Positions 21,725 through 33,118 of a stretch of 64,000 nucleotides of DNA are shown here, in pieces. This DNA is from Ectobius pallidus (taxonomy: Eukaryota > Arthropoda > Insecta > Blattodea > Ectobiidae): positions 152,231,269-152,295,268 of the forward strand of contig CAXKWD010000007.1 of assembly GCA_964059195.1 (NCBI GenBank), written 5' to 3'. How positions within the stretch are numbered: the first letter of the stretch is position 1; each line of letters begins with the position of its first letter. The notes below the pieces were generated by a model that did not search any database, was not told the DNA's origin, and saw only the letters and a program-made list of their open reading frames with translations. The translations under genes and the position numbers were made by a program.

Positions 21725-22031
21725 CAGTAGAACTCCAATTATCCGAAATCCAACTATCCGGATCGCTACGAGGCCAGAGTTGTTTTTGCAGCAGCGAGCA
21801 TTGGGAAACGCTTTTTCAGGGCCGATTTATTTGCGAAAAAGTAAAACTTTTAGTCGACAAAATCGACAGATTGTGACCGATATGTTCAAGATGTGACACT
21901 TTATGTAAGTTAAGTATAGTAATGGACAATTTAGTTTTTTTTTTTTTTTTAAGAAATGAACTTTTTTCATTTATCCAATTATCCAGATCGGGTCCGTTCC
22001 CAAATTAATCCGGATAATTGGAGTTCTGTTG
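21725..22031. mobile_element. pogo/Tigger-like MITE
   Basis: Begins CAGTAGAACTCCAATTATCC and ends with the inverted GGATAATTGGAGTTCTGTTG, flanked by TA on both sides. CAG-AGAACTCC-ATTATCCG termini with TA duplication fit the pogo/Tigger group. 307 bp, no transposase. Confidence 0.75.
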
Positions 22032-22350
22032 TATTTCGTCGTAACATCATATCCAAAAAAATTTTATGTAGTTATTATTCCAGACATGGAACTTATAAAC
22101 AACAATTACCTGTCTTTAGTGCCTTTTTATTTCTTAATATTTACCGTTTTTCGGACTACGAGACGCTCCGGTCCAAAAGTCGCACTTTGGTTTTAGGATG
22201 GAATTTAAGGAAAAATAATCCGATAAAGCGTAGTTGAATTATCGAACGGACAGACATTTTCCCATCCCCCACACAATTTTATAAAGTACCCTTCTGGCAC
22301 TTAATAACGGAAAATGATTCGAAAGAAAAATTAAAGTGCATTACATTTTT
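22032..22350. other. unassigned DNA
   Basis: The phrase 'TTTTTCGGACTACGAGACGC' near 22147 looks like a transposon end, but no partner is found. Confidence 0.3.
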
Positions 22351-22462
22351 ACAGAATAGTGTACAAGAAATAAACTACCAGCCTAATCATTGTGTTAACT
22401 GTTTTCTCAGTAGTCCGGCCTGTACTGATAATTTTGGTGAGAAACGTAGTCTCTCACATTTA
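22351..22462 (-). repeat. dispersed core repeat K, copy 2
   Basis: The reverse complement shows CTCACCA, GGCCGGACTACTGAGAAAAC, 'AGTTAACACAATGATTAG' and 'TAGTTTATTTCTTGTACACT', aligned with copies at 13720, 49095 and 59286. Confidence 0.65.
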
Positions 22463-22755
22463 AGGATTGATATTCATTTTAGAGTATTTTTAGTTCGTCC
22501 AAATATACAAAAATATGAAGAAAAAAATTAATGTGATTCAAAACGAAAATTTTAATACTTAACTGCATAGACAAATCATGACTTTCTACAATGGAAACGG
22601 TGCAAATCGCTTTCAGTGCTCAATGTCAGGCTGTTTAGAGGTCATTGCCTTCATTTACACTACCCCACAGAGACCGTTCCTTTTGTATGAAAGAACCCAA
22701 CATTCCTTTCCTTTCTCATTGTATACCTGGCTTCCTGCGACCCTCATTTTAACGA

Positions 22756-23412
22756 TTGTGATGAGACCGGATTTTAAAGGGAATCCCTTTTTTTTATATT
22801 TCATCACAAAACGTGATAAAATTGAACAGGACATTACTGAGTAAGTTTCAACTGCAAATGACCTGGTTTTAACATCCCTTTTTCCCTTTTTTAGGCTTTC
22901 CCTTTTTTTAGGAACTTTCCTTTTCCAGTACCTTTTTTGCCAATTTATTGTGAAAAAATTCGTAAATTACCCAGTATTTGGCAATATGAAAACATTAAAA
23001 ATTGTTTTCACTGATTCACCATTGAAAAATAATTCAGAATAGAGCGTTACAGGGAAATCACAGGCTTGCCATTGCCTAAGTTTCCCATTATTACAAGGTG
23101 GGAAACATGGATTTCGTGTCTATTATCCTCTGTGAGAATTTCAACAAGATCAAAAAATTTCTTCAGTCATTAGATGTTACAGAATCAGCAGCTGTAGAGC
23201 AAGCAAAGGCTTTACATAAAACATACATGTATCTCTCTGTTGAATTTTTACACTCTCTTACTTTTATATCCCTTTTTTGGCAATAATTTTCCCTTTTTTC
23301 CCACCTTTTTTTGGCAATAATTTTCCCCATTTTCCCACCTTTTTTTGGCAATAATTTTCCCTTTTTTCGTCCTTTTTTGGGTGAAAATTTCCCCTTTAAA
23401 ATCCGGTCTCTA
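22756..23412. mobile_element. probable hAT-type MITE (AGACCGGATTTTAAAGGG termini)
   Basis: Left GAGACCGGATTTTAAAGGG and right CCCTTTAAAATCCGGTCTC are inverted. The interior is dominated by CCCTTTTTT and GGCAATAATTTT words. The right flank GTGATAAG resembles the left GTGATGAG, but the left one overlaps the first bases of the element, so the duplication is not clean; a few terminal bases may be lost. No transposase; the overlapping reverse frame (23163-23435) is a translation of the tandem words. Confidence 0.6.
23262..23400. repeat. minisatellite inside the preceding MITE
   Basis: About four tandem units of roughly 34 bp, each reading CCTTTTTTTGGCAATAATTT then TCCC and T-rich filler. Confidence 0.75.
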
Positions 23413-23519
23413 GTGATAAGTGCACCGATATACAATCTTTGCCAAAATTTGCAACTAACGTATTCTTACATCTTGTTATGATTATGGTATTACATTCAGT
23501 ATTTACGATAACGTTTTTT

Positions 23520-24165
23520 GAAGTGAAACTTCTTTAGCCGCGGTAGGGGTAAATCGAGAGTTGTGTAACGTTCAAAATCGTCACGAAATTAGTGAGGCGT
23601 GACGGAACGGACTGCACAGAAAACAATCAACTCAATGATTAGGATTATCCAAAATTTTAAAAATTAAAAAATCGAAAATTTAAAAATTTTAAATTAAATT
23701 ATCGAAAATCCAAATTTAAAAAATCCGAAAATAAAAAATTCAAAGATCCAAAATTTAAAAAATTCAAAATTAGTAAACCAAAATTTCAAAATTAAAAAAT
23801 TCAAAGATCCAAAATTAATAAGTCCAAAAATCCAAAATTTAAAAATCTAAATATCCAAAATTTTAAAAATTAAAAATATTAAAAAGTCAAAAATCCAAAA
23901 TTTAAAAATGGAAAAACCCAAAATTAAAAAATCCATAGTTAAAAATCCAAAAAATAAAAAAATTCAAAGATCTAAAATTTAAAAAAATCCAAAAATAAAA
24001 AATCCTCAATTCCAAAATTAAAAAAATTAAAAGATCAAAAATTAAAAAATCCAAAATTCAAAAGGAAAAAGTCTAGCAATCCAAAATTGAAAAAAATCCA
24101 ATAGTCCAAAATTGAAAAAATCAAAGAAGTTTCACTTTTGTCGCGTGGCGTTCCACGCACACTTT
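23520..24165 (+). mobile_element. unclassified element E, copy 1 (reiterated CCAAAATT words)
   Basis: AAGTGAAACTTCTTT at the left pairs with AAAGAAGTTTCACTT at the right. Left of the interior are TAGCCGCGGTAGGGGTAAAT and a 46-bp piece of core K (GGACTGCACAGAAAACAATC). The interior (about 23650-24120) is a degenerate run of 'AAAATCCAAAATTT' words. Outside the right inverted repeat a hairpin GCGTGGCGTTCCACGC is conserved in both copies, so the real end lies beyond it. The inverted sister is at 47863-48347. Confidence 0.6.
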
Positions 24166-24788
24166 TTTTAGTTTACTTCGGACCAGTAGATTGCGTCTTA
24201 TGGTTCGAAAAATACGGTACTTAAGTTTGTTAGTTATCAAGCAGGTAACTTTCATGCAAGACCTAAATGCCATGCAATGTAGGGCTTGGTGTGAGCCTTG
24301 GGTGTTCCTTTTCACTGCTTGCTATGAAGTAATCAATGTGTCTGTCAAGTTGGTACTCTTGTATCTTGACAACCGCTGTTCTAAGTGATTAATTATCATA
24401 ACCTAAGTAACATCTTATCAGGTAGATTTTAATAGGAAATATTGTATCCTATACTTATGTCTTAGGCCTAAGTGCATTAGAGAATCTCGGAAATTTTAAG
24501 AGTTTTTTCGGCTCGCCTTTTCAAACCTTTTCTTCGACTCTCCACTTGTATGAAATTCCGCACAATAATATGACATTTTTAAATCTTGTTTTTACCAGCA
24601 ATGCCATTTAAACTCCCCTTAAGACGTCAATTCTGCCAAAACAAAAAAAAAAAATTATTACATCCGACGGACCACGGCAACAGAGCCCGGAAAGTTTTAA
24701 CCATGTGGATACCGGCCGTGAAAGCCTACATCATGTTATTACAATTATTGTTATTATTTTATGTTTCTCATGAAAACAGTTATCAATA
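24166..24788. other. unassigned DNA
   Basis: Open frames at 24121-24388 and 24586-24789 have no recognised resemblance. No repeat termini. Confidence 0.35.
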
Positions 24789-25102
24789 AAAAACTAAACT
24801 CCTTGGCGCTACATCCCTGAAGGGACAAGGCCTACCACCAGACCGCTGCGCCATCTACCATAGGCAGATGGCAGGATTGGGTGGCATGCGGTCAGCATGC
24901 CTTCACCCACGGCCGTTAATAGTGGTTTCCTTGACCGGAGCTGCTTTTTCTTTATCAGGTAGCTCCTCAATTTGAATCACGAGGCTGAGTGCACCCCGTT
25001 CCAAACCCCCTTCTTCAGAAAAGTCCGAGGAGGTACCGGGGATCGAACTCGGGCCGACGGATCTTAGTCAGCGACGCTAAACAGAAGACCACGCCGGCGG
25101 TC
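24789..25102 (-). mobile_element. SINE B, full-length copy on minus strand
   Basis: On the minus strand it begins GACCGCCGGCGTGGTCTTCT, has the B box (GAGTTCGATCCCCGG) and the family body (CCTCGGACTTTTCTGAAGAA, GGAGCTACCTGATAAAGAAA, GTCAGCATGCCGAC-type centre), and ends 'GCGCCAAGGAGTTTAGTTTT'. Flanks ATCAATA (24782-24788) and ATCAATT (25103-25109) are a short target duplication. It resembles a tRNA only in the head; the acceptor side cannot fold as a complete tRNA. Confidence 0.85.
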
Positions 25103-25109
25103 ATCAATT

Positions 25110-26348
25110 ATGAATAGCTGTATATAAAATATCAGAACACTTTGGAGTGACGTCCATTAAATTCTCAAGTTAAAAGCCTATTTCGTTTTGGCCGTTTAAT
25201 TTGCCGACCCTTTTGATTTAAATGTCATTCCCAAGTTCTTTTGAGCTTTAAATTATGAAGTCTTTTGCAAGCAGAAATGTAATTCCTCATGGAATGTGTT
25301 GATATTTATAATTTTCTTTTGTGGAAAATAAATTCCTTCTACCAGGATTAGAGGCCTGTGACAACGTTGCTCCTTAACTCCATTAGCACAAACTTGTCAC
25401 CGCGTTCACTTCTTATTAACTTCTTTTTATGTTGACTCACTTCCTGGAATACTACCCCGTTATCAGAAAATAAAAGTTTTCTTTATACTCATTAAAAACA
25501 ACAAACAGCATCCTAACACTGCAATCCGCTTTATGCACCCTGGAAACAAAATTTATTTGTAACGAGTGAAAGAAGCTTTTTTCTTGTTAATATGTACTTG
25601 ACCTGAGTGCTTATAAGCACTAAACTTGCACTCGTGTACTCCTGTTTTATTGAAAATTATTGTTTTTATATTATCAACCTAAATACGAGGGTTGGATGTT
25701 TAATAGTGGCAACACATCTATAAAATACGGTGAATTACGAAAAGTTCAGATCACATAATACACATTCTGACCATCGCAGTTTGAAAATATTCCTGCGTAC
25801 AGGAACCAACATTACGTAATTATTGTAGGCATATGTATAGGCACACATTCTCTTTGAACTTTTCAACGAGTATACCATATGAAGAAATCATTAGTAGCTT
25901 TATATACTTTGAGAAAGTAGTCTACTTGCCCCTTTGAGAGCTGAATTTATGTATTGGTATAAGCAATCATCAAGTGAATTCATCAGTGGGCTCTTAGTTT
26001 GAAATGGATTAGGAATATTTCAGAAAACTAGATAACTTCTGTAAATAGCTTTTTTAAAATTCAGATAATAATCCGCACTTAATACGTAAAATTTCGTAAT
26101 CTTAAACTTATATTATATACTTGCATATAAGCAATTTTTTAGATGACGCAAATACACGTCAGTAGCAGTGAAGAGTTTAATGGCGGTTCGAATAATAATT
26201 CTCACTTCTCGCATATGGATGGATTTTTACAACAAAAAGTAATATTTAATTTACATCTGAGTATCACGAAAGAATAAAAACTCATAAGCGCCGACTTAGG
26301 TGGTGCTTTCATTTTCAACATCCCTATAATATTTACATACATACGTAA
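25110..26348. other. unassigned DNA with one orphan mariner-like terminus
   Basis: At 25685-25712 the phrase ACGAGGGTTGGATGTTTAAT AGTGGCAA is of the kind seen at mariner termini, but no inverted partner exists nearby. The rest is unassigned AT-rich sequence. Confidence 0.35.
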
Positions 26349-28183
26349 AGAGCCGTATTTCTAAATAGGCTAAGTAGGCTGCAGCCTAGAGCGGCAAATT
26401 TTCAGGGGCGGCAGTTTGGTAATTTATTCAAAAGTTAAAATGAAGTATTTCAGACGTTAATAATATTTTCCGTACGATTTTAAGAATACTGTACATGTTA
26501 CTTAAAAATATATTTTAGTCCTTCTACATAGCCTACTTTCTAAAACTATAACATAATACAAATTCACAGCACATAATCTTGTGTAATTTCATTTCACCGT
26601 GTAGAACAACTTAATTCAAATTGAACATAGTTCTTCAATTAAGCAAAAGATAGTCATTAGCATTAAAATATAAAAGTATGTTTAAAATAGTGATCACTAA
26701 GGCCCGGGGGTTTAGCCACAAAAACATTACATCAGGTTAGTGGTGACTGGGTTATAGCTCTACTCTACCTATCTTGTAAACATGAGGAACGGGTGACTCG
26801 TCTTCAGTGGCGCACTTAATACGTACATCCAAGTTCAAGGAGATTTGGTAGAGGCAGTGAAGCTAGTCTAGTGAAATGATGGGCACAGTGTCATAGAATA
26901 GTTTGCACATTTAATCGTAAATCACCTAAACAAAATATATTTTCTAGTAAAACGAACATAAATATACACAACATATGCATTCATAGGCCTATTTAGTAAC
27001 ATTATTCACAGTAAAAATGAAAAAGCAATTGTCTGTGCATACACTTGGTTGCAGTGAATGAAAATATAGTATTGCCTCACTCATAACGTTGACGGGCGGT
27101 TCGCTTTGCTCTCATATTACAATGCTTGTTGTTACTGTAAAAGGTTTTCTTAAAAGAAACCGCTGACTGAATTCGTGTTGCCAATTCTCTCATTGCTCAA
27201 TGTCATTGCCACGTAAGTGTTTTGCTGCATCTACATCTTCCCGCTCTGTTTACTAACACTGTGCAGTGTGGCAACTACTCCAAGCGGCGGCAACTTCTTT
27301 GTTGTTAACTGTCAACGAATTGAGCGAGTCGATAATACATCTTGATGTTTTCAAAAGAAAAAAGATCTTCTATTTTCCTCCAAACAAGATCTGTATTGGG
27401 AAAAACTTCTCTCTACGTCGCATGACATAACGGGGAAAAATTTAAACCAAGTTGAGGTATGAAGGTATGACTTCACTCCAGTCCTGGATTTGTCAATAGG
27501 CCTAATAGGCTGCGGCCTAGGGGCGGCAGATTTAAGAGGGCGCTCACTTACTTTTACTTTATGGCTGGTTAATTCGTTTATTACATTTTTCAGTACCTAC
27601 GTAACCTATGTTCAAATACTTAAAATTGTTTATTACCTACTAAAGGCCTACAAATGAGTGATTATGATAGGTGGGAACTTCTAGGAAGGAGGAAGGGGCG
27701 GTGCAAATAAAGTGGCCTGTACTTATGAAAAGTATAAATCCGACACGGCTTCACTCACAGCAGTATTCCTTGCCTGCTCTCCCCACCTAATGCCACAGGC
27801 AGCGCGAGTTGTTTACTAACTCGAAAGCTTCCTATGCCTTGTGCACCACAAACTTGACGAATTATTGGCTAAGCCCCCGGGCCCTAGTGATCACTGATCT
27901 CCATGAACAAATTAATTAATTATTTCGAAACCCATTTCATTTTTTAACGAATCTTAAAAGAAGTAAGTAAAAAAAAAGTGGATATTTAATTTGATTATAT
28001 AATTTATTATGTAAACCATTAAAATTGTAGTTTTATCTAAACTAAACGAACTTTATGTTTAAAAAAGATGGAAACACAATGAACTCTATCCTTTTGTTGT
28101 ATAAAACAAATGTATTAAGCTAATATGAACTATAGGGGGGCGGCAAATGGACTATGGGCGGCATACTCTTAAATCCGGCCCTG
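26349..28183. mobile_element. outer hAT-like element split by a nested hAT
   Basis: The left part begins AGAGCCGTATTTCTAAATAG and has GGCTGCAGCCTAGAGCGGCA. The right part ends GGCGGCATACTCTTAAATCC then GGCCCTG. Both sides carry 'GGGGCGGCA', as expected of the two ends of one element with diverged termini. Between them sits the hAT at 26698-27886. A second copy of the left-end sequence (CCTGGATTTGTCAATAGGCC ... GGGGCGGCAGATTT) lies at about 27484-27535, inside the nested hAT. No clean 8-bp duplication. Confidence 0.45.
26698..27886. mobile_element. hAT-type element (TAAGGCCCGGGGG termini), nested
   Basis: Left TAAGGCCCGGGGGTTTAGCC and right GGCTAAGCCCCCGGGCCCTA are inverted and flanked by a perfect 8-bp duplication GTGATCAC (26690-26697 and 27887-27894). 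1189 bp and no transposase frame. Internally it contains a fragment of the outer family at about 27484-27535. Confidence 0.85.
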
Positions 28184-28368
28184 CTATGTACCAGTTCCCA
28201 CAACTATCCAAACTATTGATGCAAAGAGATTGTCTGTAGTTCTAGTCTTGACAAATCAAAATAAAAAAGGCCACCCTTTTGAAAATCTTTGGCATAACAT
28301 GTTAAGATTGTATTAATCCTTAAGAAATCCTTAAGAAAGTTGTTAATAATGATGTAATTATTGATTAC

Positions 28369-28960
28369 CAGGGCCCGTATTTTGATGACATGTCATCTTC
28401 TAACTGGTACATCATGGACTTTGCCCACTAGTGCCGATTTCTTATCATGACTCCTAGATTATAATAATGGTAATTTTTAGGTTTTTTTTGTAATTTTTTT
28501 CCCATTTCTTATTTGTACGTAATTTTTAGAAATTAATGCCATTATTTGATGTTTTTTTGTCATTTTACGGTCATTTTTCCACATTGCTTTTAAATTAGCC
28601 TATTTTTAAAATAAAAGTCGTTATTTTGTGTTGTTTCTCGCTTTGTGCATTTACTTACATTTTGGATATTATCGGAATTCTAAATAAGCATAAATAAATA
28701 AATCTTGTTGCAATTTTAATTTGGATACAGAAAGACGATAGTGTGCTGTTTGCATTTAAGCGTATGCACCAATCAACTAATTACAAGCCTATAATTGGAT
28801 CAACAACATAAATGTAGAATGCACACATTTGATGAATAAACTAGCATTTTCATACAATTTTTAGGTTTTTTTTAAGTTTTTGGGTTTATTTTGTATTTTT
28901 GCAGCCAATTTATAGCTCATTTTTTAAAATTATTTTTAGATCATCAAAATCCGGGCCCTG
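28369..28960. mobile_element. hAT-type MITE (CAGGGCCCGGATT family), copy 2
   Basis: Ends CAGGGCCCGTATTTTGATGA and TCATCAAAATCCGGGCCCTG, flanked by TTGATTAC / TTGATTAA (7 of 8). It contains GTCATTTTACGGTCATTTTT words like copies 1 and 3. Confidence 0.85.
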
Positions 28961-29028
28961 TTGATTAAACAGACTGAACAAATGTTTATGTTTATCGTTT
29001 AATAATGTCATTTGTTGTATTCTGGAAT

Positions 29029-30599
29029 GGATCAATCCATTAGAAATGAACCAAATTTAATAAAATTTGTTGCTCGACATTTTTGATTTTCCTAATTTTT
29101 TTACCAGTTATTTCCCAACTAAAGGTGAGTTCAAAACTATGGTAAAAAAATTTTTGGGCTTATACTTTTTTTTTGGCGGCCATTTTAAGTTTGCTTTTTA
29201 ATCATATTTCAGTCGAAAACATGTTTTGCACAAATGTATGTAACTCTCTTAATTTTATAGATAACAAGACAAAATAAACACGAAAATTATCAGAATGAAA
29301 TGCTCTACATTTTTGTTTTAACACAATATTACCTAAGTAGTGAGGAAAGTGAAGAAAAAAATTCAAATCTACAAATTGAAAATTGACTTAAAACGGGAGT
29401 TTTAGTGCCGCAAAATTATTAGAAGGAAGAAAGACTCGCCCTTAATTTTTTTTTCTGGTGTAGATCTACTATAGGACTACTCGCTGTAGAAGTTTAAAGC
29501 TTGAGAACTTTGCGGTTTTTTTTATACAGTTTTTCAAAAATGCCCAAAACCATATTTTGGCAATATTTGAAGTAGAATATCTCAAAAGGGACTGAGTGAA
29601 AAATTATGAAATTTACGTAGATAACACCTCTTTATGATATAAAGATGTGATATAAATTTGATGACTGAGACTCAACTGGTTCCCGAGTTATAGTGCATCG
29701 AAGTTGGCCATAACTGCAAACTATGCACCGAAATTTCAACACTCTTCAAAGCTTTGAGGAAACCAAAAATTTGTCATGTTAACTGATGAAATGTAGCCTA
29801 CATATACAACTCTTTTTTGTAACAAACTTAGGCTCACAAAAATTTTTTATTTAAAATTACAAAGTGAATTTTTACTATTAAATTACCGTTAAATTTCGTG
29901 TGACTATAACGCAATTTTTGGCCAAATTCAAAGCACTGTTACTCTGGAACCAGTTGAGTCTCAGTCACCAAATTTATATCACATCTTTATATCGTAAAGA
30001 GGTGTTATCTGTATAAATTTAATAATTTTTCACTCAGTCCCTTTTGAGATAATCTACTTCAAATATTGTCAAAATACGATTTCGGGCATTTTTGAAACAC
30101 TGTATAAAAAAAAGGGCAAAGTTCTCAACCTTGAATCTTCTACAGCGAGTAGTCCTATAGTAGATCTACACCAGAAAAAAAATTAAGGGCGAGTCTTTCT
30201 TCCTTCTAATAATTTTGCGGCACCAAATCTCCCGTTTTAAGTCAATTCTCAATTTGTAGTTTTGAAATTTTTTCTTCACTTTCCTCACTACTTAGGTAAT
30301 ATTGTGTTAAAACAAAAATGTAGAGCATTTCATTCTAATAATTTTCGTGTTTATTTTGTCTTGTTATCTATAAAATTAACAGAGTTACATACATTTGTGC
30401 AAAACAAGTTTCCGGCCGAAAAACTGTTACAAAGAAAACTTAAAATGGCCGCCAAGAAAAAAGTATGATCCTAAAAAATGTTTTACTCTAGTTTTGAATT
30501 CACCTGATATTGGGGAGTAACTGGTAAAAAAATTAAGAAAATAAAAAATGTTGAGCAAAAAATTTTATTCAATTTGGTTCATTTCTAATGGATTGACCC
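29029..30599. repeat. large palindromic element P, unit 1 (1571 bp)
   Basis: The left arm 29029 to about 29720 is the reverse complement of about 29910-30599 (~690 bp each, roughly 85-90% by eye), separated by a ~190-bp non-palindromic centre. The ends are GGATCAATCCATTAGAAATG and its near complement. Recognisable mirrored blocks include 'GGCGAGTCTTTCTTCCTTCT', 'AGTAGTCCTATAGTAGATCT' and 'GATGTGATATAAATTTG'. No coding frame survives. The pair with unit 2 is flanked by GAAT on both outer sides (29025-29028 and 31641-31644). Class unknown: foldback transposon or inverted satellite-like unit. Confidence 0.8.
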
Positions 30600-31640
30600 T
30601 ATTTTGGCACTATTTGAAGTAGAATATCTCAGAAGGGCCTGAGTGAAAATTATGAAATTTATACACATACCACCTCCTTACGATATAAAGATGTGATAAT
30701 AATTTGGTGACTGAGACTGAACTGGTTCCAGAGTTACAGTGCATCGAAGTTGGCCAAAAATTGCAAGCTATGCACCGAAATTTCAACGCTCTTCAAAGCT
30801 TTGAGGAAATTATAAATTTGTCATGCTAACTGATGAAATGTAGCCTACATGTACAACTCTTTTGTGTAACATACTTAGGCTCACTAAAATTTTGCATTTA
30901 AAATTACAATGTGGATTTTTACTATTAAATTACCGTTAAAATTCGTGTGCGTATAATGGCATTTTTGGCCAAATTCGATGCACTGCAACTTGGGAACCAG
31001 TTGAGTCTCAGTCACCAAATTTATATCACATCTTTATATCATAAAGAGGTGTTAACTGTATAAATTTCATAATTTTTCACTCAGTCCCTTTTGAGATATT
31101 CTACTTCAAATATTGCCAAAATACGGTTTTGGGCATTTTTGAAAAATTGTATAAAAAAAACCGCAAAGTTCTCAAGCTTTAAACTTCTACAGCGAGTAGT
31201 CCTATAGTAGATCTACACCAGAAAAAAAAAAATTAAGGGCGAGTCTTTCTTCCTTCTAATAATTTTGCAGCACTAAATCTCCCGTTTTAAGTCAATTTTC
31301 AATTTGTAGTTTTGAATTTTTTTCTTCACTTCCCTCACTTCTTAGGTAATATTGTGTTAAAACAAAAATGTAGAGCATTTCATTCTGATAATTTTGGTGT
31401 TTATTTTGTCTTGTTATCTATAATATTATCAGAGTTACATACATTTGTGCAAAACATGTTTTCGACTGAAATATGATTAAAAAGTAAACTTTAAATGGCC
31501 GCCAAAAAAGAAGTATGAGCCCAAAAATTTTTTTACCATAGTTTTGAACTCACCTTTAGTTGGGAAATAACTGGTAAAAAAATTAGGAAAATCAAAAATG
31601 TCAAGCAACTTGGCCTGGTTCATTTCTAATGGATTGACCC
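30600..31640. repeat. large palindromic element P, unit 2 (5'-truncated)
   Basis: Joined without spacer to unit 1. It begins in the middle of the left arm (equivalent to about 29553), so the first ~525 bp are missing, then keeps the rest of the left arm, the centre and the full right arm, ending GGTTCATTTCTAATGGATTG ACCC. It is about as diverged from unit 1 as the arms are from each other. The 89-codon reverse frame at 31477-31746 crosses the end of this unit and is not a gene. Confidence 0.8.
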
Positions 31641-31684
31641 GAATGTGATTTTTCTTTTCTGAGTGAGCAACCCAATAATTTTTA

Positions 31685-32034
31685 ACCGAGCGAGGTGGCC
31701 GAGATGGTAACGTCTTGAACTCGCATTCGGGAGGTCCCAGGTTCAAATCCCGTGGCCGGACGAATCGACATGGGTTTTTTCATGGTTTCTCCAGTCGTAA
31801 AGGCAAATGCCTAATTGGATATTTACATACTATGAATCATCCTCACCATTTCATCTTGTATCATATCCATTTAAATTAATAAAAGTTGAAATTTACTCCA
31901 TTAAATACACCGACAGTAGAAACAATTGACAAGCATTAGATCCATGGCCTTCCTACTGTAGAGACAGAGATCCCGAACTCCTGATATAGCCTCGAAGTTA
32001 AAAGGAGTATAAACACAACTGAAATAAAAAAAAA
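31685..32034 (+). mobile_element. SINE A (tRNA-derived), full-length copy
   Basis: Head ACCGAGCGAGGTGGCCGAGA with A-box-like GGTGGCCGAGATGG and B box GGTTCAAATCC, then a body shared with 12153-12484 and an A9 tail. Flanks AATAATTTTTA and AATAATCATTTTTA are likely target duplications. The insert lies about 45 bp right of the palindromic pair. The head resembles a class II tRNA (Leu/Ser-like) but cannot be read as a functional tRNA gene. Confidence 0.85.
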
Positions 32035-32139
32035 TAATCATTTTTACAAATTAGGCCCTATGAATAAGATACCTTGAAATTAAATACTTTGGGGAAAGAT
32101 TTTTACTCGTTCTTTACGGATAATAGCTGCACTTCTGTA

Positions 32140-32549
32140 TAGTTTGGTTATTCATTGCATGGCCAGGCGGCTTCTTTTCGTTAGGAGGAAAAGTTTGCCG
32201 ACAGCTCAACCTATGTTCTTTATTTTTACAGCACCAATCAGCTAGTTACCCCAGCCAATCAAAATCTAAGAATGCCCTGCGACAGATATGACAGCTACAC
32301 GTCAACTCCACGTGGAGTGGAACGCGAGGTTGCAAGATCTAGTTACAGTAAACGATAACACGTGTGAATTGATTAAAGCGAGGGAAGAACTGAGGTCAGT
32401 GATAACAATGAGAGGATATTGCAACGTTGCTTTTGTTTTGGAAAGCGGAAACCAAGCCCGATTTAGTCAGATCAGTTAACATATAGAAACACCGACTTAA
32501 TGGTTTATCTCTTTGAAGCCGCCTGGCCATCCAATGAATAACTGGACTA
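32140..32549. mobile_element. TA-flanked MITE with 37-bp TIR
   Basis: TATAGT-TTGGTTATTCATTG, then GCATGGCCAGGCGGCTTC, pairs with the right end GAAGCCGCCTGGCCATCCAA then TGAATAACTGGACTATA. TA lies at both outer ends. It encloses a 63-codon open frame (32288-32479, MTATRQLHVEWNARLQDLVT...) without recognised resemblance; its composition is less AT-rich than its surroundings. Confidence 0.75.
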
Positions 32550-32551
32550 TA

Positions 32552-33027
32552 CACAGCAGTAGAATGATAGATTAGGCTAAATGCAGCACATTGGCGTCAC
32601 TGATTGGCAATTCTACTGCATAATGGCGCATGTTGATGCTCGCTGGTTTTCATGAGGTAGACGTTATTTTTTGTTTCTCGATAAGTAGCAGTTTTTTCCC
32701 CCTTAAGATATTAAAGCGGAGATTACGCAAACTTCAATCTGCAATTTACGATGCTGTAACTCCCGTCTGTCGTATATTTTCCACTTATACGTAGGATATA
32801 AACTTCATAATAACGTACGATATCTTTATCTGCCTCTCATACATTTTATGACATTTCTTGAGAAGTTCACATTCTAACATTAATCGTTCCCTTCATGCAA
32901 GATAATGGTCACAAATAGAGGTATTTAACTGCCGGTAACTTCATTCCATTATATCGTTCTAAACTCGTGTAATTCCTTAATTATAGTAAGAATAATAATA
33001 ATTCACATCTCCGTATTTATTTTTACA
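32552..33027. other. unassigned DNA
   Basis: No recognisable feature. Confidence 0.4.
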
Positions 33028-33118
33028 CAGTGTGTTTCAAAAATACTTTTACAAACTGAGGCCATTGGTTCCTTACACTAAAAGAAGGAAAGAAAGTTCA
33101 TATGAACATAGGTCCTAT

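Noticed and set aside
23163..23435. Lys/Gly-rich minus frame
   Set aside because: It is a translation of a 34-bp minisatellite.
29029..31640. CRISPR-like or other array reading of repeated blocks
   Set aside because: The repeats are inverted and long, without regular spacing; they form a palindrome pair. No CRISPR or prokaryotic signal exists in the window.
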